A stretch of DNA of 64,000 nucleotides from Riptortus pedestris (GCA_019009955.1 CM032228.1:5825001-5889000); one strand, 5' to 3'. Positions 23,501-38,558 are shown, counted from the first letter of the stretch. Made by a program: numbers and translations. The notes: a model not told the origin generated them from the letters alone.

Positions 23501-24864
23501 CTGAAACAGTAATAATATATTCAATGTATAACAGTATCCCATACAGTTTTATTATCAAAAGTAGTCTCACAGAAGACTTTTAAATTTGACTATAAAATCG
23601 GACGATAACGTAGGAAGTAGACGTGGCACATTGCTTTCGGTGCTATGGCACCAACCTCCAATTCCAACTACTTACTGTTCCAACCATTGCCGGTGGCGAT
23701 AGTTGGAACAGTAAGCAGTCCCATTGATTTCCTCTATTTATGTCGTCGTTAGTCCATTACTAGGGGGAGAGGGAGAGAGGTAGTTATATCAACAAGATAT
23801 CATTCTGATATATCAGCAAGGTAGCAACCAATTGTCAGAAACGAAGCAACCAGTGACATCAACAAGGAAGCAACCAGTAATATCAAACTAGGTAGGATCA
23901 ATGGACATTTGAAGAAAGACTTCGAAAATTTCGTCATGAGTACAACCTCAAAAGGATGCATCCAGTAATCTGAACAAGGTAGCAACCAGTAATTTCGACA
24001 AGGACGGAACCAGTTATGTCAACAAGGAAGTAAAAAGTAATATCAACCAGATATATCGGCAAGGTAGCAACAAAGTTATATCAACAAGGAAGCAGCTAGT
24101 TATATGAACATGATATCAACCAAATATATCAGCAAGATTGCAACCACTTTATGAACAAGATAGCAACCAGTGTTATATCAGTAAAAAAGCAACCAGTAAC
24201 ATCAACAAGGAAGCAACCAGTCACCCCACGATTTATTTGTATGCGTCTCACAAAGTAATAGATCAATGAAAACCATACTATTATTTAAATTGTTGCTTGT
24301 TGAGAAATAAGAATTGTTGTAAAGAATAGAATAGAAGAGTCGCTGTTCTCTGGAGAAGAATAAGACAGCCGAAGAATAAAGAGCTGGTGTGAACGATGGC
24401 TGTAGCCATTTTTTACGAGATCACGTCCCTTGTTTTTTCTCGTGTATTTTTTCAGTTGCAGCGGTCCTGAGGACTGTGTGAGACCGCTACTGCTAGCACA
24501 TCACTATCATACACGGATGATACAAATACAAGGATAGGACGAGCCAATTATCTCAGCGCAACGATCAAATATATGATCAGGCATTCTGGAGCAACAGTAC
24601 ATAAATAATGTAGAGTTTGACTCAAGTCCCGATTAGTTATTTATTTTGTTACCCGCCTTTTTGGTTTGGATTAAAAATGGCTACCCATTCATATATAATT
24701 GAGGATATCCCTAAATAGACGAAACACCTTAAACAAATTCATTTTTAGCAGATTTCCCTTAAGGGAAATCAGCTATTGAGGTCGTACTCATGACGCGAGT
24801 TTTGAAAAATTTCCTCAAATGTCCATCGATCCTACCCAGGAGATGACGAAAATGAGGTCCGTTC

Positions 24865-24923
<59 letters not shown>

Positions 24924-25550
24924 TATATTTGTCTGTTAACGCTCTAGCGGTCGCAATTTTTGTTTAATCGTTACCAAACTTCATATTTAAGCGTTTTACG
25001 TAAAAAGAGAGATCAAGTTCGTTAATGGCTGAAATCGGACCAGTGGGAGGGGGGGATTTTTGAAAATTCAAAATATCTCCGTTACTATACGTCGGATCGA
25101 AAAATATTATAGAATCAATCTTATTGCAAATTAAATTTACTATAAATATTGCTATATACATTTATTCTCTATCTTGAATATTAACTCAGATATTTGCATT
25201 TGTATTCTGCATGTGCTCGGCAGCAGTGGCTATGTTCGGACTTTCCGCCGTGAGCTCTGGCGGCCGTTTTTGTAATTATTCGTCCCTCTCGTGAATAGGT
25301 TTAGAGGTTACTTACTACTACAGCTGTTATTAGGCAGATTTCTCTATTGTAAAACTTCACGTGGGAAATCTGCTTAGTTTACGCAGCCCCTGCGTGACGG
25401 ACTTTTTAAATAAATAGAGATACATTTTAGCAGATTTCCCTTCAGGGAAATCAGCTATTGAGGTTGTACTCATGACGGAATTTTCGACCTTTTTCTTCAA
25501 ATGTCCATCGATCCTACTTAGTAGATGACGAAAATGAGGTCCGTTCAAAA

Positions 25551-25604
<54 letters not shown>

Positions 25605-27009
25605 ATATATATATAAAATTGTAACCTCTGTCTGTACATTGATTTTTTTCGCGAAATTTCACGATAACTTTTCGTTTCACATGTCATAGACACCATAACT
25701 GCATTTTGTTTCTTTGGTGTCTGTTTGTTTGTTTGTTTGTTTATTTGTTTGTTTGTTTGTTTGTTACCTTTTCACGCATAAACGGCTGAACCGAATTTTA
25801 TGAAACTTGGTATGTATATTACTACTAGCCCAACTTAGACTTTAGGCTATATTAACATTCTCTAAGACGAACAGGAGTGGGGGTTAAGGGAGGCCTGAAA
25901 TTAAAATTAGCGATATTTCGTTTCCTATTGGTTTTTCGGCAAATATGAACATAAAAAAAGTTGTTTATTTTGTTATTTAGAGTAACTTTTGTTATATACA
26001 CTTTTTTCGTATACCGAAGTTTAAATGCGTCGTACGCTAAAAACTTTAGCAGGAGTCCACAATTTTATTTGGGACAAAAGACCCAACCGAAATAAATAAA
26101 ACTCGGTATATGTATTAGCACTAACGCTTTCATTATAACAAGCCATACCAACATTTCTAGGGACGGGCAGGAGTGGGGGTTATGAGGGAAGCCAGAAATT
26201 AAAAATAGCGATATTTCGTTTCCTATTAGGTTTTCGGCAAATATGAACAGAACAAAAGTTGTTTATTTTGTTATTAAGAGTAACTTTTGTTATATACACT
26301 TTTTTCTTATACCGAATTATAAACGAGATATACGCTAAAACCTATAGCAGAAGTGAACAATTTTATTTGGGACAAAAGACCCAACCGAAATAAATAAAAC
26401 TCGGTATGTGTATTAGTACTAACGCTTTCATTATAACAAGCTATACCAACATTTCTAGGGACGGGCAGGAGTGGGGGTTATAAGGGAAGCCTGAAATTAA
26501 AAATAGCGATATTTCGTTTCCTATTGGTTTATCCGCAAATATAAACATAATAAAAGTTGTTTATTTTGTTATTTGGAGTAACTTTTGTTATATACACTTT
26601 TGTCGTATACCTAAGTATAAATGAGTTATACGTTAAAACTTTAGCGGGCACTAACGGCTGAACCGAACTTAACAAAACTCGGTATGTCAATTAGCATTAA
26701 TTCTTCCATGATTATAAGTTATATTAAAATGTTTAGGTTCGAACGGGAGGGGAGTTATAAGGGAGGCCTGAAATAAAAATTTACCATATTTACATGTATA
26801 AGAAACGGGAAATATAAAAATATCGAAGACTGTGAAGAATTATCGAACAAATAATTCTATTATTAGCAAATCACCGGCAACGACGGGTATCAATCCTAAA
26901 CACTGGGACGGGTAAATGTCAAAATATTGTGCAAAGTAAAGCCTGCTAAAAAATACCATCACCATTCAGCCTCAAATGAATTCCCGGGCGAAGCCGGGTA
27001 TCTGAGCTA

Positions 27010-27053
<44 letters not shown>

Positions 27054-29673
27054 CTGTTACCGCTCTAGCGGTCGCAATTTTTGTTTGATCGTTACGAAAC
27101 TCGAAATTTAGTCTTTTTATGTAAAAATAAATATCAAGTTCGTCAACGGCTGAAATCGGACCAGTGGGAGGGGGGGGGTTTAGAGGGGGGGATTTTCGAA
27201 AAATCGGAATATCTCTCTTACTATACGTCGGATCAAAAAATTGTACATAAAAATCGTACTGCAAATTACGTTTACTATAAATATTGTTCTGTACATATTT
27301 CCGTTTAAAGAGTATTAACTGAGATATTTGGATTTTTTGTAATGAGTTCCGCTTTCAGTAAACCCCTACTCCTACTAGGGACATATTAATATTAAGCTGA
27401 TATCTAATGAACCACCTCATTATTTGGTTAAATAAAAAATTTTTTTTTCAAAAAAGCTTTTTTTTACGAGGTAAAAACAAATACGTTCTGTTGAACCCCC
27501 CCCCCCCTCTTTCTCTGAGTGATTGAGATAGAAATTATTTTGATTCATTTCAAATTACTCCACTAACTATAACAAATAGTTTCCAATAAAATTAATATTT
27601 TATATTCAGATATATTTCTTTAATTGTTTGTTTTTCCGGTCTATCTATCGATACTGCACTAAAAGGCTGGCTAACCTGTTTGTTTACAATCCAGCCGTAT
27701 TACGTTGTAGGTTACGTTCTATTATTAATTACAGTACTTGATACAATAAATAGTTATATGAATAAAATTTATAACTTATATTCAAATATATTTCCGTAAT
27801 TGCTTTTATTTCCGGTAAAAGCTGGCTAACCTGATTGTTTAGAACTCAGGCTGTTAGCTATCAGGAAGGTTCTTACCATTTGACTTGCCCTTTATTTGTT
27901 TACTTAATATTCACAACAGTATTAAGTCTTACAAATAATGGATATTCTGTGGTACTATTTAGTGTTGGTGTAATAAGTGTACAGAGCGCTATCATTAACG
28001 GTAAGTCCATCTTTTGTGTTCTTGTTGTTTTTTGAGATTGAATTGTTTTTAATTTAATCTCGGAGCCTAACGGACGAGAGATACTTTCCCGCCAAAAGCT
28101 AGTTCGGCCGTTTCTTTGACTGGCTCGGCTCTCGTGAAATTTCTCTATTGTAAAACTTCATGTGGGAAATCTGCTTAGTTTACGCAGCCCCTGCGTGACG
28201 GACTTTTCTTAATTTGGGAGGGTGTTTGCCAGGGAACACTAATAAAGACAAATTCTATTTGTGGAACGGAAGTCGGAAATCAGAATTATGAAATTCATTA
28301 ATTATTAAGCGAGATATTGTCAAGATTAAGTTTTATTATTATAATTGGTAATTCTGAGCTATTATCTGACATCACAAGAGTACATCACATTTTTAGGGCG
28401 ATTGGTCAAATTGGCACTATCGGTATCTGGCTCATGAACGACGCGAGATAAATTTTGTAACACTAAAATTTCCAAAATACGCCATCGGTGGTTAAAACCG
28501 AGGGTGGGGGTTTTCTTGTTCTAACTTTAGTATAAAACAAGAGTACATCACATTTTTAGGGCGATTGGTCAGATCTACAATGGCGAGGACGAGCAACCTC
28601 GCGTCGTTCATGAGCCAGATACCGATAGTGAGCCAGACGACTACTAAATTAAGTTTATTAATATATTTTCGTTTTCCGACACATAATTAGGACTGAATAT
28701 TAATATTCAGCACTACACTAATGTAATATTACAGTATGGAGGGAATTGAAGTTAACCGGATAATAGCTCAGAATTACCTTATAATTTATTTACGTCCACT
28801 TTTTGCAACTCAGGCTAAATGGGACGGGTTATCTACAGGTTACCACCCTTTACTTGTCAGGGCGGGACTAAGGAGTTTATTTAATGAATTTTTACGTTTT
28901 AAATTTCATGTAAACCTCCAAACCATAGGCAACTCCAGACAGTGGCAGATTAAAGATGTATTCATCAAATAATTTGTATTCATCATTTTCTCTGCCGAAG
29001 CCAGTCACCAGCCAGGACAAAGGGAAATGGAGGTTTTCCCCAGGCGGAAAAGAGCACACTGATTTATGACAGGACTCCTCGGCTGGAAATGCCGCCATTG
29101 GAAAAACAGATCTGGATGAGGCTATTGTCCGTTTAGGCAAAGCTAAGACAATGCCTCAACGACCGTCAGAAAAAATTGTTAGGAACCGTGTTTATCGCAG
29201 TAGAGGAAGGCCAAGCCAGCATTTAACTATTTGCTTCCATCTATTCCCTGGGGCATGGCTGTAAAAAAATGTTTCACCTTTTCAGAATAAACTTCATGAC
29301 TGGATTCGTGACTTTTAGTTGAAAAAATAAGTAATAGCCCTTCAGTAAGGGGCTACGTAAAGATTTGCCAAGTGCTGGTGGATAAACTTGTGATTTCATC
29401 TCATCTTATATTCTCTATTCATATCTTTAAGAAAACCGATGAGTAGAAGGTGGAGGAATTACTGAAGGCAGAAAACAAGAAAGTGTGAATAGCTTAATGC
29501 TTGAGTTACGAAAACAATGCACAGAATACCAATTATAAAGAATCAATAGTTTAACAAGATTGGCTTGATACCATTTCCAATAACAATATTACTAGTTTAG
29601 TAACGAACAAACAGAATTGTAACAACTAGAGATTTCTGTCAAAAAATATCTTCTTCTTTCTGGCAAAAATATC

Positions 29674-29736
<63 letters not shown>

Positions 29737-30803
29737 GTAACCTCAATCTGTGCATTGATTTTTTTTTTTTTCGAAATTTCACGATACTTTTTCGTTTCAC
29801 ATGTCATAGACACGATTTCTGCAATTTGTGGTTTTTCTGTCAGTTTGTTCGTTACCATTTCTCGCATAAGCAGTAGAACCGAATTTTAAGATACGTGGTA
29901 CGAATATTACTATTAACAAATCTTAGACTGTAGGCTATACTCTAGAAGAACAGGAGTGGGGGTTACAAGGGTGGTCTGAAATTAAAAATAGCGATATTTC
30001 GGCAAATATATGTGCATATAAAAAGTTGTTTATTTTTTTTATTTAGTTTAACTTTTGTTTTGTTGAATACCGATATATAAAACAAGATGCGCGCTAAAAA
30101 CTATAGTGAGCGTGAACAATTTTAAAGGGCTTTAAAAGACTTAACCGAGCTCAACGAAACTCCGTATGTTCTCCCTCAGAAACGGTGCATTAAATATCAT
30201 AAATTGTTTTGTTTAAACAATAAAACAATGTTAAAGGGGATTGAAATGCTGGGGGAGGTATGCCTATTTATAAATCTGCTAATTATTAACATAGATCCGC
30301 TAATATGTTACACATAACAGAAGTAGGTACAACTATGAGAATTTCTTCTTCAGTTATAATTTAGAGTATTTTTAAATGAGATAATTAATACATAAAATAG
30401 ATAAAATCTTTGTTCTTTGGGTCCACTTTTGAGAAGATAAATTTGTATTCTTTCAAAATTTATAATAAACAATGCTATCCTAACTATGAATTATGTGGCC
30501 TATGGTACTTGAATGATTACTATCCATGATTATAATTTATATTGTAAACAGTAGATTGGACAGTGGAGAGGGTTGATCAAGAAATCTTTTTTACTTTTTT
30601 TATTATTCTTTGAGACTAAATCATTTCGCTATAGTCAGTAGAATATATAATAAACTAAAGACTGGAGATGGGAATTGTAAAAATATTGTCCATTGCAAAG
30701 CCTAAAGAATTTACACCCATTATTCAGGCTCCCCGAGCAACGTAGTCTTGATTTCTCGAGTGAAGCCGGGTACCTTAGGCAGTATATATATATATATATA
30801 AAT

Positions 30804-30845
<42 letters not shown>

Positions 30846-31264
30846 CTGGCTTCGCTCGGGAAATCATTAGAAGCTGAATGATGATGGTTATTTTTGGCAG
30901 GCCTTCATTGTGAGTTTCCAATATTTCACAGGAAATAAGTTAGGACAATATGTCACACTTTACAAATTAACTGGGTTAGCTTCCCAACAAATTCTTCTCC
31001 CACTTGAGGGTTATCAACATACATAAATTTTTTCTTGAAAATTTTAAAAAGATTCGAATTTTCTGGTAATTTATATACCTGATGTAAATAAATAACAGTA
31101 ATAACCTAAAAATAATTTAATTTTTATTCTAAAAGCCTATATTAATTCTTTTAGCAGATTGCCCTGCAGGTCAGGTTGAGGTTGTACCCATGACGCGATG
31201 TTGGAATTCTATGTTCCATTTTCCATCGATTCTACCCAGTGGTGTGTGTATGTGTGTGTGTATA

Positions 31265-31315
<51 letters not shown>

Positions 31316-31492
31316 CTCTTAACGCTCTTGCGGTCGCAATTATGGTTTGATATTTACAAACCCAAATTTAATATATTATGTAAAAAGAAATATCAAGTTC
31401 GTTAATAGCTGAAATCCAACCAGAAGGAGGGGAGGTTAAAGGAAATAATTTCGAAAACTCTAGAAGCAAACGTTTTGCACATTCAATGATCG

Positions 31493-31552
<60 letters not shown>

Positions 31553-33783
31553 TTTTATTTATTTCCTTCCTGAAGTAAGCCTACAGGAAGGGAGTTTATT
31601 AGCCACACGTCCCGTACAGTAATTAGTACATAACGTGTGCTTGATACATAACATATTTTTTTTTAAACTATAATAACATAAAATATTTGCACAATAAAAT
31701 TATTTACTACAGAAAAAAGAAAAGGAAAACTAAAACAAATTTTGGATTCAATAAATGAATAATTAATTAATTTAACTTTATTTCAGTTTCAAATAATTCA
31801 AGAAGTCATACATTTCTTCAGCAAACTGTTTTAATGGTTTATTATGTTTATAAAATAATAGTTTTTCCTCAACAGGCCAATTTTCTTGGCGGCATTTTAA
31901 TTGGGATTTAAAGTTTTATCTTTTGTCTGTTAGTAGTCTGCAGTCATAGAGCAAGTGTCTGTATGTCTGTTCAGTAGTTAAGTCGCAGTAACAGTTTGGT
32001 TGATCTGTTAGGCCAAAACGATTAAAATAAGAATTTGTTGTTCCGTGTCCAGTTAATAATTGTGTCAAGTAAAAGTCTGTTGATATTAATTTTTGTCCTA
32101 AGTACTCTTTAATGTCTGGAATAAATATCTTCAAATGTTGTCCTTTCATAGTCGTATTCCATTTCTGTTGCCATGTGTTAATTGTGTCAGGAAGTAATTG
32201 TGTTTTTAAGTGTGATTTTGTTGTTGCATTGTAGCATTCTGGAATTTTGGTGCCTTTTGACGCTGATTTTGCAGATAAATCAGCGAGATCGTTTCCTAAA
32301 ATTCCCGAATGCCCTTTGAGCCAGCAAAAGTGTATGTGTATATTATTTTGTTTAAGTCTTGTAAGTAACTGTCTGATTTTTTCTGTCAAAGGGTCATGAA
32401 TTGTATAATTTTGAAGTGATTGTAAAGAATTGTGGCTATCAGTGTAAATGTTGATGTGTGTTGAAGGCAGATAGTTCGAGTTGGCAGTTGAGGTCTTCAA
32501 AAGAGAGAATTGAGACGTACTGCTTTGCAATGAGATCTATTGGTATTAATTTACCTAGTACACATGCTGCGTCATAAGATACTGTTTTAAAACCTTTTAT
32601 TATTTTTAGGGCCATCAATCATTGTACTCTCTGTAGTTTTTTCAAATTGTATTGTCTGTTCAGTCCATGATGCCAGATGTTTAGTCCGTATGTTAAAGCG
32701 GGTAAAATAGCTCCTTTATACATTATATGCAATGCTTGAGATGGGACTCCCCATTTCAATTTTGAAACTAAGGAGAGGTTATGTATAAGTCTAAGCAGTT
32801 TGTTTTGTAGTTGGTCAATATGTGTGTTCTATTTCTCATCAAAAATTACTCCCAGATATTTTAATATCTGGGAGTAATCTGGGACGTTTTAACCTTATTT
32901 ATTTGTTGGCCTTGAATGCGTGTGGTAAGAAGCGGAATTGATCTTTTTTTAGAAAAAATAATGTAATTACATTTGTTAGTATTAAATTGGAGTTTGTGCT
33001 CTTTTGCCCAAAAGTCAGTAATGCGGGTAATTATATTAATTAATACTTGAATTTCTGTAAATAATTTGGATTTTATCAGATTAATAATGTCATCAGCAAA
33101 AGCTATGATTTCTGTGTTACGAGGTAATTCGTTTCGTAGTAGGTTATTCATAATTAAATCCACAATAATGGGGAAAGACATGAGCCTTGCGGTGTACCTA
33201 ATGATTGTACTTTGTGAGTAGTAATTGTCGGTGTTGTAATGTAAGTCTTCCTGTTCTGAAAAAAATGTCGAACTAGTTTATAGAAATTAAGAGGGCAATT
33301 TAGTCTATGTAAGGTCAGTAAGATTGAGGGCCACCAAGCGTTATCAAATGCTCCTTTTATATCTAATGATATTAGAACAGTATGATTACCGACGATCTAT
33401 GCTTCTTCAATAAATGTATACGTTTTCATAAGGGCATCTGTGGTAGATGTTTGGGGCGTAAATCCAAATTGATTTGGTTGCATTAACGAATGAGAGTACA
33501 AAAAGTGTGATAATCTTCTGATAAAGTATCTTTTCCAGTACCTTTCCAGCTGTAGGGATTAGTGATATGGGACGTACAGAGGAGGCAGTACAATCACGTT
33601 TTCCTGGTTTATTAATAAATATTAACTTGGACCATTTCCATCTATCAAGAAAAGTGCATTTTTTCAAACAGCTTTTGTACATATATTTTAATAAATTCTG
33701 GAAATATATTAAATATTTGCTTATAAATGTCACCCGTAATCCCGTCAATTCCAGGTGCCTTATTTCTTTTTAGGTTGTTTATA

Positions 33784-33837
<54 letters not shown>

Positions 33838-33960
33838 CTATACATATTTTCTATATCATGAATTTTAACCGAGATATTCGTATTTTATAGTTTAACCCCT
33901 ACTGCTACTCATGTCATATTAATAATAAGCTGTTATATCATGAACCACTTCATTACACGG

Positions 33961-34052
<92 letters not shown>

Positions 34053-34873
34053 ATTTATCTATACATATATTTGTATGTTACCACTCTAGCGGTCGCAAGT
34101 TTTGGTTGGACATTACCTAACTCGATATTCAATAATTTTCTGTAGAAAGAAAGATCGGATTCGTCTATGGCTGAAATAGGACAACTGGGAGGGCGGGGGG
34201 TTAGACAGGGGATTTTCGAAAAATTGTATACAACAACTCTTACTGCAAATTAAATTTACAATACATTTTGTTATATATTCTTTATTTTGAATATTAACCG
34301 AGATATTTGTATTTTTCATTATTCAGCCTTCAGCAAACCCCCACTTCAGCTCATGTTACATAAACAATACTCTTTTTATGATAAACCTCTTTATTTGAAG
34401 CTTAAATACCAAATACTGTTTTCTAGGGACCTTAATTATACGAGATACATGCAAATATGTTCTGTTGACCCCCCCCCCTCGTTTTAAGTTTGGCTAAAAT
34501 TTGATTGGTTGGGATAAAAACCGGGGAGACCTGTTTGTTTACATTTCAGTTAAAATTGACTGAACAATTTCTTATTGCCGTTTGTATTTATTCACTTAAT
34601 TTGTATTACAAACTCATAACTTAATACCACCGTGAAAATATTGTGTTATGAGTATGTAGATTTTAAACCTTGTAAACGATTGTAAACCTTCACGTAGGAA
34701 ATCTGCTTAGTTTACGCAGCCCCTGCGGGACGGACTTTCTTCATACAACTGTTTTAGCAGATTTCCCTTAAGAGAAATCAGCTATTGAAGTCGTACTCAT
34801 GACGAGAGTTTCGAAAAATTTCTTCAAATGTCTATCGATCCTACCCAGGAAATGTCAAAAATGAGGTCCGTTC

Positions 34874-34939
<66 letters not shown>

Positions 34940-37735
34940 CAGTTAACGCTCTAGTGGTCGCAATTTTTGTTTGATCGCGTCAAAACTCGGATTTTATTCG
35001 TTTTATGTAAAAAGAAAGATGAAGTTCGTTAATGGCTGAAATCAGACCAGTGAGAGGGGGGGGGGTTAGAGGGGGATGTTTGAAAATTCGAAATATCTCC
35101 GTTAATATGCGTCGGATCGAACAATTGTATAAAATCAATCTTATTGCAAATTAAATTTACTATAAATATTGTTCTATACATTTATTCTCTATCTTGACTT
35201 CTACTAATGTTACATAAACAATGCTCTGTTATATAATAAAAGATATTAATTGAAGCCTAAATACTAAATATTGTTTTCATTGAACTTTTACTTTGTGAGA
35301 TATATGCAAATACGTTCTGTTGAACCCCCCCCCCCCTTCTTTTGTTTTTGGATTACTAAAATTTGAGTGATTCTGATTCATTACAAATTACACCACTAGC
35401 TATAGTAAATTTTTTTCCAATAATCTTAATATGTTATATTCAAATATATTTCATTAATTGTTTGTCTTTCCGGTCTATCTATGCAGCACTACTAGGTAGG
35501 CTTGACTGTTTGTTTACAAGTCAGCCTTGTATTGCACATTTACTGAGCATTCACGGTAGTGTTACCTGTATGTATATTTATCTATTGTAAACCTTCACGT
35601 GGGAAATCTGCTTAGTTTACGCAGCCCCTGCGTGATGGACTTTTTTTTTTATTTAGTAATATTTGGATGGTGGGCCAATAGTTGTGAGCAGTAAGTGTGT
35701 AGGTATGAGCAGAGAGCGATATGAGGTATATGTGAACGAGGTGTATGAGCAGACACCACGGGCTGGCAACACAAGCAAAGGGACTATGTTTTTTGAGCAG
35801 CTGTAAAAGGCGAGACAAAGTGGTGATCACCGGGGTCGTGGGTAAACCACCAATAGGATGCGCTACAAGAATAGCTGGCTTTTTGCCCAACCTACCGTGA
35901 ACACATCGCTGTCATAGCTAGAAGCAGAGTGCCAATTGCAGTAATGCCCTCTGGCAACGAGCAAAGGAATTAATTTGCGCTTCGTCCAACGTGTTAACGG
36001 CAAAAAAAAGTCCGTCACGCAGGGGCTGCAGAAACTAAGCAGATGATTTCCCTTGTAAAAATTTAATAAATAAATCTACATACCGCTAACACAACACAAA
36101 CCGTGAATAAATACAAACGGTAATAAGAAATGTTGCCCCTCCCGCCGGGAAGCGTCCCAAATGTAAACAAACAGGCCTGCCAATCTCTCACCGGAAAGAA
36201 AAGCTATTAATGAAATATATCAGAATATAAAATATTAATTTTATGGAAAACTATGTACTATATCTTGTACTGTATTTTATAATGAATCAGAATATTATTT
36301 ATCTCAATCAATTCAAATTTTAGTACTCCAAGAATTTAAGACGGGGTGGAGGCACACGAACATATTTGCGTCTATCTCGTATAATAAAGGTCTCTGGAAA
36401 ACAATATTTGGTATTTAAGCTTCGAATAAACAGAGTACTGTTTATGTAACATGAGCAGAAGTGGGGGTTTGCTGAAGGCTGAAAAATGCAAATATCTCGG
36501 TTAATATTCAAGATAGAGAATAAATGTATGTAACAATATTTATAGAACATATAGTTTGCAATGCGATTGATTTTATACACATTTTCGATCCGAGGTATAG
36601 TAACGGAGATATTTCGAATTTTCAAAATTCTCCCCCCTAAACCCCCCCCTCCCCATTGTACATGGACTGTAAAACGGAATACTTTTTATGATTATGAGAT
36701 ATATGGTTCTATAAAAAAAAAACAAACTACATGCACAGGAGACGGGAAATATAAAAAGTCCGTCACGCAGGGGCAGCGTAAACTAAGCAGATTTCCCACG
36801 TGAAGTTTTACAATAGAGAAATTTCACGAGAGTCGATCAGTTAAGGAAACGGCCGAACTAGCTTTTGGCGGGAAAGTCACCCGTCCGTTAGTCGCCCAGT
36901 TTTAATAAAAATGCAAATATCTCGGTTAATATTTAAGATAGAGAATAAATGTATATAACAATATTTATAGCAAATTTAATTTGCAATAAGATTGATTTTG
37001 TATAATTTTTCGATCCGACGTATAGTAACGGAGATATTTAAAATCGAAAATTCTCCCCTCTAAACCCCCCTTTCACTGGTCCGATTTCAGCCGTTAACAA
37101 ACTTGATCTTTCTTTTTACATAAAACGACTAAATATCGATTTTGGTAACGATCTAACAAAAATTGCGACCGCTAGAGCGGTAACAGACAATTATATATAT
37201 ATATATACAGTTTTGAACGGACCTCATTTTCGTCATCTACTAGGTAGGATCGATGGACATTTGAAGAAAAATTTCGAAAATTCCGTCATGAGTACAACCT
37301 CAATAGCTGATTTCCCTTAAGGTAAATCTGCTGAAATATTGAGGAAAGTGAACCCTTAAATAACAAATAATTTTATTATTAACAAATACACAGCAAGGGC
37401 GGGTATAAACCCTAAACTCTGGGACGGGTAAATGTCAAAATATTGTACAAAGTTGAGTGCCAAAAAATACCATCATTCAGCCTCAAATGAATTCCCGGGT
37501 AAAGCTGAATAACTTGCTAGATGCGTGTCAAACAGAGTGATTGACTAGAGACATATTTTCATTTATTCTTCAAAAATAAAATTTCTATTCTATAAGTCTC
37601 CTACCCGACTCTTACGGGAAAACAATACCCAGACGGGAAGTGTAGTTGTACACATTGAAAAAAAAAATACCATTATCATTCACCCGCTAATGATTTCCGG
37701 AGTAAAGCCGGGTACCTTAGCTAGTATATCTAAAT

Positions 37736-37786
<51 letters not shown>

Positions 37787-38527
37787 TCAACCATACCTGG
37801 GTAGGATCGATGGACATTTGAAGAAATGTTTCCAAAATCGTGTCATGAGTACGACCTCATTAGCTCATTTCCCCTAAAGGAAATCTGCTAAAAGTCTGTC
37901 ACGCAGGGGCTGCGTTAACTCAGCAGATTTCCCCCGTGAAAATTTACAATAGACAAATCTACATAACACCACCGTGAGTATTAAGTGAATTAATACAAAC
38001 GGTAATGAGTAATCTATCTGCCAATTTTAATACCTACCAAGAAGGGGCTCAGGTTAGCCATGTGAGTTAAAGAGTTGACCTTAATCTCACATGACAAACC
38101 TAGAGTGGCGAATTACATTTCCACCTGGGCAATAGGAATTTATTTAGTGACCAATTCATTAAATAAAATGCTTAGTCCCACCCTGGCTAACTTGTGCCAC
38201 CCTCCCAAAAAAAGAGTCTATATAACAAAGTTACTTTAAATAACGAAATAAATACCGTTTACAATATGAACCTTTTCTGAAAAACTAAGATGAAATGATA
38301 CTTTTTATAACGCCTCTCTGTGATACCAACCACCCCGCCCCTAGATAACCAATAAGAATATTAGTATAGCATAAAGTATAGGCTCGTGTAAATTATACTA
38401 AAACATACCGACTTTCATTAAATTTGTTTCATAGAAAAGGTAACAAACAGACACAGAAGGCATGAAATTTTGATATCAGAAAATTACCTGTAGTTTGAGT
38501 ATCGTGTTGAGTGAGTGAGTGAGTGAA

Positions 38528-38558
<31 letters not shown>

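Noticed and set aside
23337..23570. A separate 77-codon membrane protein starting at the Met near 23570
   Set aside because: The N-terminal part is intronic; a good acceptor at 23500 and phase agreement with the upstream ZP exon explain the frame better.
35612..35890. 92-codon minus-strand frame
   Set aside because: It begins in unique spacer and ends inside a HINE 3' end; no family resemblance.
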